The notes: generated by a model from the letters alone, not told the origin. A DNA stretch of 7,523 nucleotides from Caldora sp. SIO3E6 (GCA_010672185.1 JAAHHL010000306.1:1-7523), one strand, 5' to 3'. Shown: positions 1 to 5,260, counted from the first letter of the stretch. Made by a program: numbers and translations.

Positions 1-1
1 T

Positions 2-181
2 TATATTCAGATGCACATAGTAATCGAGCCTGAATTTGCCGAAGCTATTGATGATATTGCTGAACAAATTGAAGAAGATATCCAAATGCACTACGGTCCA
101 ATTCAAATTACTTTTTATATTGAACAGAATTTGACAGGAGATCAGTCTGATACTAAATCCGGTTTAGATACCCTATCTTAA
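2..181 (+). CDS. C-terminal part of an unrecognised acidic protein (5' end outside window)
   Basis: An open frame enters from the left edge and ends at a double stop (TAA TAA, 179-184), giving about 60 residues. An ATG at 11-13 could be an internal start, but no ribosome-binding site is visible before it, so I read this as the tail of a longer gene. The visible part holds an acidic, probably helical stretch (EFAEAIDDIAEQIEEDIQ), then a short hydrophobic strand-like segment (IQITFYI), then a polar, low-complexity tail (TGDQSDTKSG). I recognise no family and assign no function. It converges on the DUF711 gene, and a perfect palindrome lies 17 bp beyond its stop. Moderately sure that it is coding, because of the clean double stop and sensible composition, but the evidence is short. 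Confidence 0.5.
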   Translation, partial: YIQMHIVIEPEFAEAIDDIAEQIEEDIQMHYGPIQITFYIEQNLTGDQSDTKSGLDTLS

Positions 182-198
182 TAAAACTGATAAAACCC

Positions 199-228
199 TG
201 TAGAGACGTTTCATGAAACGTCTCTACA
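199..228. repeat. Perfect 30-bp palindrome (dispersed cyanobacterial type)
   Basis: The half-site TGTAGAGACGTTTCA is followed directly by its exact reverse complement, with the centre at CATG (212-215). A transcript from either strand would fold into a 13-14 bp hairpin. No T-run follows on either side, so it is not a classical intrinsic terminator, although it lies between two convergent genes and could help stop both transcripts. From general knowledge, palindromes with TGTAGAGACGT ends recur between genes in many cyanobacteria. I could not verify copy number here. Confidence 0.85.
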
Positions 229-252
229 AGGTAGTAAATAGGGCTTGCTGAA

Positions 253-287
253 TAAGTAACAAGTAACAAGTAATAAGTAATAAGTAA
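253..287 (+). repeat. Heptamer tandem repeat, TAAGTAA/CAAGTAA, 5 units
   Basis: Five consecutive 7-bp units (TAAGTAA, CAAGTAA, CAAGTAA, TAAGTAA, TAAGTAA) differ only at the first base. This is the short tandemly repeated repetitive (STRR) type known from filamentous cyanobacteria. It lies in the spacer between the two convergent genes and has no coding role. Confidence 0.85.
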
Positions 288-331
288 GAACGAATGCAGC
301 AAACCCTACCTATTGCTAGGCGACAAATGAT

Positions 332-378
332 AAACAACAAATAACAAACAACCAACAACCAACAACCAACAACCAACC
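332..378 (+). repeat. Heptamer tandem repeat, AACAACC, 4 perfect units plus degenerate ends
   Basis: Four perfect AACAACC units run from 347 to 374 and a partial AACC follows to 378. The upstream 332-346 stretch (AAACAAC, AAATAAC) is a decayed extension. The strand is purine/C-only and lacks G. The array ends 8 bp before the stop codon of the minus-strand DUF711 gene, so it would be transcribed in that gene's 3' untranslated region as GGTTGTT repeats. Confidence 0.85.
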
Positions 379-386
379 ACAAATAA

Positions 387-1535
387 CTAAACTACGCTAA
401 ATATTCTACAATCTACCAGATAAGGGGAATTAAATGCAGTCATTTCCCCAGCTTTTTTCCCAGGGATGGGGAATAATCTGGCGGAGAGGGGTTTATTGAG
501 TTTAATTGCCAAAGCTGCTAAATCCATTAAAATAGCTTCTAGCTGTTCAATAGTTATATCCCCTGGAAGGGGAACTGTATCTAATCCACAACCACAAACT
601 GCGGAATATAACAGTAGATTGGTGAGATTGTAGGTTTGCTCATTGGCTCTTTGAGCTAGTCCGAGGTCTTCGCAAACTGGTAGCATCAAACCAGAGTAAC
701 CACACAATTTTACGGATAAACTTTTCAATACCCGAGTAATTACAGCAGAAATAGCCAAAGTACCTTGATGGCCAAATTTATTCAATCCCAGCCTTTCATA
801 AGCAAAGGCAATACTAGCATCTTTCTCTAGGGTGGGAGCAAGGGAGGAGTCAATTCCCCGATATTCAATCTGGAATAGTTGAGAAACCTGTTTTGCTAAA
901 GTTTCAATTTTAGTTAATTCTGTTTCTAACAGGAAGCTGAGATTATGTTCCGCTTCTCGGAGATTGTCGGAGTTGGTAAATGCTTCCATTACTAAGTCAG
1001 GAAACTCTAAAGCAAGGGCAAAAGAAGTATTACCTTGATGGTAGGAGGTAGGGAAAAAGGGAATTCCTGGAGGACAGTTTGCCCAAGTACAAAAGCGAAA
1101 GTTGCCATAACCATTGGCTGTGACTTCAGAAATCCGCTTAATTACTTGGGCAGAGGCTCGGATATTCTCAAAATTGATACCACTTGCGGTATCACCGATG
1201 TTACTGGAACAGTAGATGATTGAGGTATTTTGGTTAATTTCCGGTATCAGGGCAATGTGCTCAGGCTGGCTTACATGACCGATACTGAAAAATTCAACTT
1301 GTAGATTATGGCAAAATTGCTCGAGATTTTGAACTTGTTGAACAATTTCTTTAGCAGTTAAACCAACTAAATATTCTCCCCAAGAGTTGGTAGCAATCCG
1401 GGTTGTTTGCACTTCGTAGCCTTGTTGGACAAAAAAGTCCTTGGCTTGCTGGTTAAAGGCAGCTACTTGTTGAATTTTTTGTAACTGGTTTGCCGATTGG
1501 AGTAATAAACCAGTGGTGATAGCTCTAATTTTCAT
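387..1535 (-). CDS. DUF711 / UPF0210-type (PFL-fold) family protein
   Basis: The 382-residue protein shows the signature blocks of the DUF711 family (PF05167): NCPPGIPFFPTSYH at 153-166, CGYSGLMLPVCED at 278-290, CGCGLDTVPLPGD at 314-326, and a terminal FPIPGKKAGE segment near 355-364. Members of this family have a pyruvate-formate-lyase-like barrel fold, but no reaction is established, and the C-terminal glycyl-radical loop of true PFL is not visible here. The length is near that of the shorter DUF711 branch; the better-known UPF0210 proteins are about 445 residues. No signal peptide or membrane segment is seen, so it is probably cytosolic. The ATG at 1535 starts a typical MKIRAITTG beta-strand N-terminus. 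The nearest Shine-Dalgarno-like AGGGA is too far (about 14 nt) and lies in a small hairpin. The gene is followed by heptamer repeats and converges on the partial gene at the left edge. Family assignment is firm; function is unknown. Confidence 0.88.
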   Translation of the reverse strand: MKIRAITTGLLLQSANQLQKIQQVAAFNQQAKDFFVQQGYEVQTTRIATNSWGEYLVGLTAKEIVQQVQNLEQFCHNLQVEFFSIGHVSQPEHIALIPEINQNTSIIYCSSNIGDTASGINFENIRASAQVIKRISEVTANGYGNFRFCTWANCPPGIPFFPTSYHQGNTSFALALEFPDLVMEAFTNSDNLREAEHNLSFLLETELTKIETLAKQVSQLFQIEYRGIDSSLAPTLEKDASIAFAYERLGLNKFGHQGTLAISAVITRVLKSLSVKLCGYSGLMLPVCEDLGLAQRANEQTYNLTNLLLYSAVCGCGLDTVPLPGDITIEQLEAILMDLAALAIKLNKPLSARLFPIPGKKAGEMTAFNSPYLVDCRIFSVV

Positions 1536-1545
1536 AAATTTTACT

Positions 1546-1562
1546 AATCCCTAAGTGGGATT
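1546..1562 (-). promoter_or_regulatory. Small hairpin in the leader of the DUF711 gene
   Basis: AATCCC and GGGATT form a 6-bp stem with a 5-nt loop just upstream of the start codon at 1535. On the minus strand the only Shine-Dalgarno-like run (AGGGA) is in the 3' arm, so folding would pair it. Whether this affects translation is inference; the stem is short and could be chance. Confidence 0.25.
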
Positions 1563-1693
1563 CCCTCGTAAGCTTCCTAAGCTGCTGTAGAATTGTGCTT
1601 TAGTCAGACATACTAAAAAATCTGCCAATCTTTAGCAGGTAGATGAATGATAAGGGTTGCGGAGTTTACCATACTCTCATTGTAGATGCTTTC

Positions 1694-1721
1694 TTCGGTT
1701 AAAGGAAAAAGTGTAACCGAA
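1694..1721. other. 8-bp inverted repeat between the Nudix and DUF711 genes
   Basis: TTCGGTTA (1694-1701) and TAACCGAA (1714-1721) are exact inverted repeats around a 12-nt loop, about 50 bp beyond the stop of the minus-strand Nudix gene. The stem could end that transcript, but no T-run follows it on the minus strand. It could instead be an operator for the DUF711 gene downstream. The role is not decided. Confidence 0.4.
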
Positions 1722-1770
1722 CGTAAAATCAAACCTTTATCCTTTACCTAACTGGGAGTAAAAAGTCTGT

Positions 1771-2184
1771 TCAACTATACTGAACACAGAGTTTGAGGAT
1801 ATCTTTGAGCTCCACTTCCCGCACACAGTCCATAGCTTCCTCCACACTGAACCATTCGCGCTTTCGATATTGAGCTTCTAGCCAATCTTCTAACACTGTT
1901 TCCACTCGCATTAAAAATACTTCAACTCGACAGATGCCTCCCCATTTGCGATATTCGTAAGTACCCATCAAAGTTGGCAATACCTTACCAATCACTCCTG
2001 CTTCTTCCCAAGCTTCCTTTGCTGCTGAGTCTTGAGGAGTCATTCCTGGTTCAACCAATCCTTTGGGAATAATCCAGCGTTTGCTACTTATGGAAGTAAT
2101 TAGCAAGACTTCGATGTTGCCATCTCTGAGGCGATAGGGAATCACCCCAGATTGTTCAATATACAAAGTTGGTTTGTGACTCAT
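1771..2184 (-). CDS. Nudix hydrolase (DIPP-like subgroup)
   Basis: This 137-residue protein is a single Nudix domain. The Nudix box runs from G42 to V64 and keeps the family spacing and the metal-binding core KEAWEEAGV, with E57, E60 and E61. Two positions deviate from the consensus GX5EX7REUXEEXGU: the first Glu is Met48 and the Arg is Lys56. The stretch KRWIIPKGLVEPG before the box and the strand pattern after it (EVFLMRV) resemble the bacterial subgroup related to diphosphoinositol polyphosphate phosphohydrolases. The family cleaves nucleoside-diphosphate-linked compounds with Mg2+, releasing a phosphoryl or nucleotidyl group; the substrate cannot be told from sequence. No signal peptide is seen, so it is likely cytosolic. 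No clear Shine-Dalgarno precedes the ATG at 2184. It is divergent from the SpoIIAA-like gene and 235 bp upstream of the co-oriented DUF711 gene, so a shared transcript is possible but unsupported. Confidence 0.9.
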   Translation of the reverse strand: MSHKPTLYIEQSGVIPYRLRDGNIEVLLITSISSKRWIIPKGLVEPGMTPQDSAAKEAWEEAGVIGKVLPTLMGTYEYRKWGGICRVEVFLMRVETVLEDWLEAQYRKREWFSVEEAMDCVREVELKDILKLCVQYS

Positions 2185-2322
2185 GGAAGATTAGTGGAGG
2201 TTGAGTTAAAGAGCTACCTCAATGATGCTGTTAGCAACGCTATCATAGTAAGAAAATGGTTGCTTGAGAAAGGAAGCACCCCGATTTGGTAAGTAGGTGG
2301 ACAAAATGAACTATCAAAAGAG

Positions 2323-2402
2323 ACCTAACCCCTAACCCCCTGAGTTGCAAGGGAAGGAGGAAGACTCCCCTCTCCTGGTAAGAGAGGGGTTGGGGGAGAG
2401 GT
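2323..2402. repeat. C-rich/G-rich imperfect inverted repeat (dispersed intergenic type)
   Basis: The left side is C-rich (ACCTAACCCCTAACCCCC, 2323-2340) and the right side is G-rich (GGGGTTGGGGGAGAGGT, 2386-2402), so the two can pair imperfectly, starting from ACCT/AGGT at the ends. Inside is a perfect 8-bp hairpin, CCCCTCTC (2367-2374) with GAGAGGGG (2382-2389), around a 7-nt loop. Similar CCTAACCCC...GGGGTT blocks are common between cyanobacterial genes (from memory, not checked). It carries no coding signal and could be a degenerate MITE or a transcript-shaping hairpin. Confidence 0.65.
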
Positions 2403-2474
2403 TATACAAGTAATTGTGCCTAACTACTTAGAGGTAGTACGAGCATCTTGATCGCTAGTACTCTGAAGGCAGTC

Positions 2475-2503
2475 CTGATGCAAGTAGGAGCTATTTCTAT
2501 AGT
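2475..2503 (+). promoter_or_regulatory. Weak sigma-70-like promoter candidate for the SpoIIAA-like gene
   Basis: TATAGT at 2498-2503 is a fair -10 box, and CTGATG at 2475-2480, 17 bp upstream, is a poor -35 box (three of six bases match). It is placed 32 bp before the start codon at 2535. Tentative only. Confidence 0.25.
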
Positions 2504-2523
2504 ACAAAAAACAAACAACAAAT

Positions 2524-2528
2524 GAGGT
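2524..2528 (+). promoter_or_regulatory. Ribosome-binding site of the SpoIIAA-like gene
   Basis: GAGGT ends 6 nt before the ATG at 2535. This supports that start; the next in-frame ATG is far inside the domain. Confidence 0.6.
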
Positions 2529-2534
2529 AACATA

Positions 2535-2894
2535 ATGATTTCGTTTATTCCTATAGAACAGGGCAATATTATTGGCTTAGAAATAGACGGCAAGATTGAG
2601 ACTAGGGATATTGAGCAAATGATTGCGGTGGTTGAGGAAAAGTTAAAATCCCATAAACCGCTTCGTGCTTATGTTCAAGTCAAAAGCCTGGGTGGAGTTT
2701 CCTTAGATGGATTTTTGGAAGATTTGAAGTTTGCATTGCGACACCTGAATGATTTTGAGAGAAAAGCTGTAGTTTGTGAACCAAGTTGGTTGACTAAGAT
2801 AGCTGCTGTGAGCAGCAAACTTTTTCCCAGTATCGAAGTTAAGTGTTTTTCTTGGTCTGAGCAAGAACAGGCGATGGCATGGATTAAAAATTGA
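2535..2894 (+). CDS. SpoIIAA-like / STAS-fold protein
   Basis: The 119-residue protein matches the SpoIIAA-like family (PF11964) over its whole length. It opens with a strand-turn-strand (GNIIGLEIDGKIETRDIEQM), followed by a helix, the strand RAYVQV at 44-49, and the family's recognisable block EDLKFALRHLNDFERKAVV at 62-80. It ends with a short acidic helix carrying the AMAW motif (113-116). Family members are small soluble domains with the anti-sigma-factor-antagonist fold. In most bacteria outside the sporulation system their partner is unknown, and no conserved phosphorylatable Ser is evident here, so an anti-sigma role should not be assumed. It begins with ATG behind a good GAGGT site and is followed after 91 bp by the co-oriented dapL, so the two may be co-transcribed. 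Family assignment is firm; role is open. Confidence 0.88.
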   Translation: MISFIPIEQGNIIGLEIDGKIETRDIEQMIAVVEEKLKSHKPLRAYVQVKSLGGVSLDGFLEDLKFALRHLNDFERKAVVCEPSWLTKIAAVSSKLFPSIEVKCFSWSEQEQAMAWIKN

Positions 2895-2914
2895 TCAGGC
2901 AAGAGGTGATTTTT

Positions 2915-2931
2915 ACCACAAAGACACAAAG
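2915..2931 (+). repeat. Short CACAAAGA direct repeat ahead of dapL
   Basis: ACCACAAAGACACAAAG contains two copies of CACAAAG spaced by one base, an 8-bp periodicity. It looks like a minimal copy of the ACACAAAG-type tandem repeats seen between cyanobacterial genes. Only two units are present, so the call is tentative. Confidence 0.4.
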
Positions 2932-2985
2932 TTCACTCCTTTGGCAGTAAGCTGGTTTACGGCGTTTGCAAAAATCATACTGTCT

Positions 2986-4221
2986 ATGGCAACGATTAAC
3001 GATAACTACCTGAAACTTAAAGCCGGTTACCTGTTTCCGGAAATTGCTCGACGGGTTAATGCTTTTGCACAAACCAATCCCGATGCCTCAATTATTAAAC
3101 TGGGTATTGGTGATGTCACAGAACCCTTACCAGAAGCTTGCCGCACTGCTATGATTAAAGCAGTAGAAGACATGGGCGATCGCGCTACCTTCAAAGGCTA
3201 TGGCCCAGAACAAGGCTACTCCTGGTTACGGGAAAAAATTGCCACCCAAGATTTTCAAGCCAGGGGATGCGAGATTGATGCGGGGGAAATTTTTATTTCT
3301 GACGGTTCCAAGTGTGATACCGGCAATATTCTAGATATATTTGGTAGCAACAATACCATCGCTGTTACGGATCCTGTCTATCCTGTCTATGTAGATACCA
3401 ACGTGATGGCAGGAAATACTGGCTCTGCTAATGATGCCGGGGAGTTTGAAGGGTTAGTTTATCTGCCGATTTCAGCGGAAAATAACTTCACCGCCGAAAT
3501 TCCTTCTCAGAAAGTAGATCTAATCTATTTGTGCTTCCCTAATAACCCCACTGGAGCAACGGCTAGCAAGGATTACCTGAAAACCTGGGTAGATTATGCT
3601 AATAGTCATGGCTCTATCATTCTTTTCGATGCTGCTTACGAAGCCTTTATTACTGAGCCAGACTTACCCCATTCCATCTACGAGATTGAGGGAGCAAGGA
3701 ATTGTGCGATCGAATTTCGTTCTTTTTCTAAGAATGCAGGTTTCACCGGAACCCGGTGTGCTCTCACTGTAGTACCGAAAACGCTAACAGGAAAAGCTGC
3801 TGATGGTTCAGATGTGGAATTGTGGAAACTGTGGAACCGTCGCCAGTCTACTAAGTTTAATGGGGTATCCTATCTCGTACAACGAGGAGCAGAGGCAGTT
3901 TACTCAGAAGCAGGGCAAGGGCAAGTTAAAGCTTTAGTCAGCTTTTATTTAGAAAATGCCAAAATTATCCGAGAGCAACTCACTGAAGCGGGATTAGCAG
4001 TGTATGGGGGAATCAATGCACCTTATATCTGGCTCAAAACCCCTAATGAGCTTTCTAGTTGGGATTTCTTTGATAAATTGCTCCAAACAACAAATATTGT
4101 AGGAACACCTGGTTCTGGGTTTGGTGCTGCTGGGGAAGGCTACTTCCGAATTTCAGCGTTTAATAGTCGAGAGAATGTGAACGAGGCGATGAAGCGAATT
4201 CTTGAGAAATTTAAGGTCTAA
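2986..4221 (+). CDS. dapL: LL-diaminopimelate aminotransferase
   Basis: DapL is a PLP-dependent class I/II aminotransferase that converts tetrahydrodipicolinate directly to LL-2,6-diaminopimelate with glutamate as donor, bypassing the DapD/C/E or Ddh steps. It feeds lysine synthesis and meso-diaminopimelate for peptidoglycan in the cytosol. Seen here: the DapL-type N-terminus NDNYLKLKAGYLFPEIARRV, KLGIGDVTEPLP at 38-49, YGPEQGYSWLR at 72-82, the FPNNPTG loop at 184-190, D215 in FDAAYEAF for the PLP ring nitrogen, and the Schiff-base lysine K249 in SFSKNAGFTGTR. The 411-residue length from ATG 2986 equals the usual bacterial length. The frame stays open upstream to TTG 2941, adding 15 residues with no family support, so I reject that start. 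No strong Shine-Dalgarno precedes 2986. A HIP1 site (3176-3183) lies inside. A long inverted repeat follows the stop. Confidence 0.97.
   Translation: MATINDNYLKLKAGYLFPEIARRVNAFAQTNPDASIIKLGIGDVTEPLPEACRTAMIKAVEDMGDRATFKGYGPEQGYSWLREKIATQDFQARGCEIDAGEIFISDGSKCDTGNILDIFGSNNTIAVTDPVYPVYVDTNVMAGNTGSANDAGEFEGLVYLPISAENNFTAEIPSQKVDLIYLCFPNNPTGATASKDYLKTWVDYANSHGSIILFDAAYEAFITEPDLPHSIYEIEGARNCAIEFRSFSKNAGFTGTRCALTVVPKTLTGKAADGSDVELWKLWNRRQSTKFNGVSYLVQRGAEAVYSEAGQGQVKALVSFYLENAKIIREQLTEAGLAVYGGINAPYIWLKTPNELSSWDFFDKLLQTTNIVGTPGSGFGAAGEGYFRISAFNSRENVNEAMKRILEKFKV
3176..3183. repeat. HIP1 octamer GCGATCGC
   Basis: This highly iterated palindrome is over-represented in most cyanobacterial genomes. This copy lies within dapL, in codons for GDRA. 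Confidence 0.9.
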
Positions 4222-4222
4222 G

Positions 4223-4339
4223 TTTGCTCATCTTTGCCAATAGTTTCTGTAGGCTAACTATTACTCTTGATCTGGCTCACCACTGCTTGTTACTGGAGTA
4301 GTTAGCGCCTACAGGAACTATAATAGTGCTCAGAGCAAA
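4223..4339. repeat. Nested inverted repeat downstream of dapL (possible terminator or small mobile element)
   Basis: The outer arms TTTGCTC (4223-4229) and GAGCAAA (4333-4339) are exact inverted repeats. Inside them, 4241-4260 (TAGTTTCTGTAGGCTAACTA) pairs with 4299-4320, with one G-U wobble and a 2-nt bulge (GC at 4305-4306). The inner loop is 38 nt. The structure begins one base after the dapL stop codon, so dapL mRNA would end in or pass through a long imperfect hairpin. There is no clean T-run after it, which argues against a simple intrinsic terminator. It could also be an old MITE. The MITE-like element immediately to the right duplicated part of its outer arm. Confidence 0.7.
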
Positions 4340-4343
4340 TAGT
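4335..4343 (+). repeat. 9-bp target-site duplication, left copy (GCAAATAGT)
   Basis: This directly abuts the first base of the MITE-like element at 4344 and is repeated without mismatch at 4483-4491 directly after its last base. Exact direct repeats at both borders of a sequence with terminal inverted repeats are the footprint of transposition. Confidence 0.88.
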
Positions 4344-4482
4344 GGGTGAGCGAAAAAAAGGGTGGGGAGCGGAGGAGCGGAGGAGCGGAGGAGCGGAGGA
4401 GCGGAGGAGCGGAGGAAGAAGAGAGAACTGATAATTTTTGGATACAACGCTCAAGAAATCCCATTCAAAATTTCGTTCACCC
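4344..4482 (+). mobile_element. MITE-like element, copy 1 (139 bp, 5-unit minisatellite inside)
   Basis: The ends are terminal inverted repeats: GGGTGAGCGAAA (4344-4355) and TTTCGTTCACCC (4471-4482), 11 of 12 matching. The one mismatch is a G-U pair in plus-strand RNA, so such a transcript could form an unbroken 12-bp stem. In order inside: an A-run, GGGTGGGGAG, five GGAGGAGC units (4371-4410), a purine-rich GAAGAAGAGAGAAC segment, TGATAATTTTTGGATAC, then a more variable stretch to the right end. Perfect 9-bp direct repeats flank it. It has no transposase and no coding capacity, so it must have been moved by enzymes from elsewhere. A second copy lies inverted at 7251-7507. It ends 63 bp before the Uma2 start codon and so probably lies in or near that gene's leader. 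The parent transposon family is not identified. Confidence 0.88.
4371..4416 (+). repeat. 8-bp minisatellite GGAGGAGC, 5 perfect units plus a partial
   Basis: Five identical units run from 4371 to 4410, and GGAGGA follows before the array decays into GAAGAAGAG. The strand is nearly all purine with regular GG pairs, so it could form two-tetrad G-quadruplex or other purine-strand structures. No frame of the unit contains a stop codon on either strand, which is why long open frames appear across it. Confidence 0.93.
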
Positions 4483-4491
4483 GCAAATAGT
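4483..4491 (+). repeat. 9-bp target-site duplication, right copy (GCAAATAGT)
   Basis: Identical to 4335-4343 and directly adjacent to the right end of the element. Removing the element and one copy restores a continuous GCAAATAGTTAACAAATT. Confidence 0.88.
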
Positions 4492-4535
4492 TAACAAATT
4501 GGGTGAAGCTTCCCCTAGCCAATCTCTACAAAACC

Positions 4536-4541
4536 AGAGGT
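4536..4541 (+). promoter_or_regulatory. Ribosome-binding site of the Uma2-family gene
   Basis: AGAGGT lies 4 nt before the ATG at 4546 and supports that start over the upstream GTG-initiated frame through the minisatellite. Confidence 0.55.
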
Positions 4542-4545
4542 CAAA

Positions 4546-5169
4546 ATGGTACAAACACCAACTCAACCGGAAACTGAAACACTATTACTCGAGTTCCCCA
4601 AAACCCTTAAGCTCTATGTTACCCAAGAACAGTTTGCTGCTTTAGCTGCCAGCAATCGAGAGTTGCGACTGGAAAGAAGTGTAGGAGGAGAGTTAATTGT
4701 GAATCCACCAACAGGTTGGGAAACGGGGAAACGGAATAGCAGAATTACTGGACAACTCGATCGCTGGGATGAAGAACAGGAAAACCTGGGGCAGGTTTTT
4801 GACTCATCTACTGGATTTATTTTACCCAATGGCGCAACTCGTTCTCCCGATGCTTCTTGGGTAAGTCAAAAACGTTGGGATGCACTGAAACCAGAGCAAA
4901 AGGGAACCTTTGCTCATATTTGTCCTGATTTTGTAGTAGAGTTGCGCTCAGCTTCAGATACCTTAAAGTCTCTGCAAGAAAAAATGCAGGAGTATTTGGA
5001 CAATGGCGCTGTTTTAGGTTGGTTAATCGATCCACGAAATAGAAAAGTAGAAATTTATCGACTGGGCTCAGAAGTGGAGGTTTTGTCCAATCCGGTTGAG
5101 TTATCAGGTGAGGGAGTATTACCCGGTTTTCGGTTAAATTTGCGTCGGGTGTGGGGGCTCAGGGGGTGA
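4546..5169 (+). CDS. Uma2 family endonuclease-like protein (DUF820)
   Basis: The 207-residue protein fits the Uma2/DUF820 family (PF05685), which has a restriction-endonuclease-like fold and is hugely expanded in cyanobacteria. Visible signatures are RSVGGELIVNPPTG at 44-57, the conserved Asp in SPDASWV (D102), the metal-site segment PDFVVELRSASD at 127-138 with D128 and E132, the helix KMQEYLDNGA at 146-155, the strand GWLIDPRNRKVEIYR at 158-172, and a C-terminal LPGFRLNLRRVW. All expected catalytic acidic residues are present and the length is typical, so the gene looks intact. Nuclease activity is predicted for the family, but the biological role of most members is unproven; some may act on mobile DNA. 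No signal peptide is seen. It starts at ATG 4546 behind AGAGG, shortly after the MITE-like element, and converges on the serine hydrolase gene with a 91-bp gap that contains no clear terminator. Confidence 0.92.
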   Translation: MVQTPTQPETETLLLEFPKTLKLYVTQEQFAALAASNRELRLERSVGGELIVNPPTGWETGKRNSRITGQLDRWDEEQENLGQVFDSSTGFILPNGATRSPDASWVSQKRWDALKPEQKGTFAHICPDFVVELRSASDTLKSLQEKMQEYLDNGAVLGWLIDPRNRKVEIYRLGSEVEVLSNPVELSGEGVLPGFRLNLRRVWGLRG

Positions 5170-5260
5170 CAAGACACTGGCAAAGTAGTCAGGGTGTAGG
5201 GAAAAAGATGCTCAACGCGACCAATGGCAGAAGCATGGTTAAATTATTGAGTTCACCCAA

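Larger units (their letters stand above)
2185..2534. other. Divergent intergenic region (350 bp) with no gene
   Basis: This spacer separates the start codons of the Nudix gene (-) and the SpoIIAA-like gene (+), so both promoters should lie here. I see no RNA gene or open frame with coding character. It holds the C-rich/G-rich inverted repeat at 2323-2402 and a weak promoter-like pair near 2475-2503. The part 2185-2320 shows nothing I can name. Confidence 0.7.

Noticed and set aside
182..386. tRNA or other RNA gene in the left spacer
   Set aside because: No cloverleaf or known RNA motif; the structure is explained by a palindrome and two heptamer arrays.
1035..1223. 62-residue plus-strand open frame inside the DUF711 gene
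   Set aside because: It is antisense to strongly conserved DUF711 blocks, with no ribosome-binding site.
2675..2929. 84-residue minus-strand open frame over the SpoIIAA-like gene
   Set aside because: It is antisense to a gene with clear family motifs and has no motif of its own.
2941..2985. N-terminal extension of dapL from TTG 2941
   Set aside because: The added residues have no family counterpart, and the 411-residue form from ATG 2986 matches the usual length.
4476..4507. Third terminal repeat: GGGTGAA at 4501-4507 just outside copy 1, inverted to TTCACCC at 4476-4482
   Set aside because: Only 7 bp match, the CGAAA part is missing, and no duplication is associated; it may be chance or a minor hairpin.
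4346..4645. 99-residue plus-strand open frame starting in the MITE-like element
   Set aside because: Same artefact as the copy-2 frame; its 3' part overlaps the genuine Uma2 gene in another frame.
4614..5035. Two minus-strand open frames over the Uma2 gene
   Set aside because: Shadow frames of a gene with a complete family signature.
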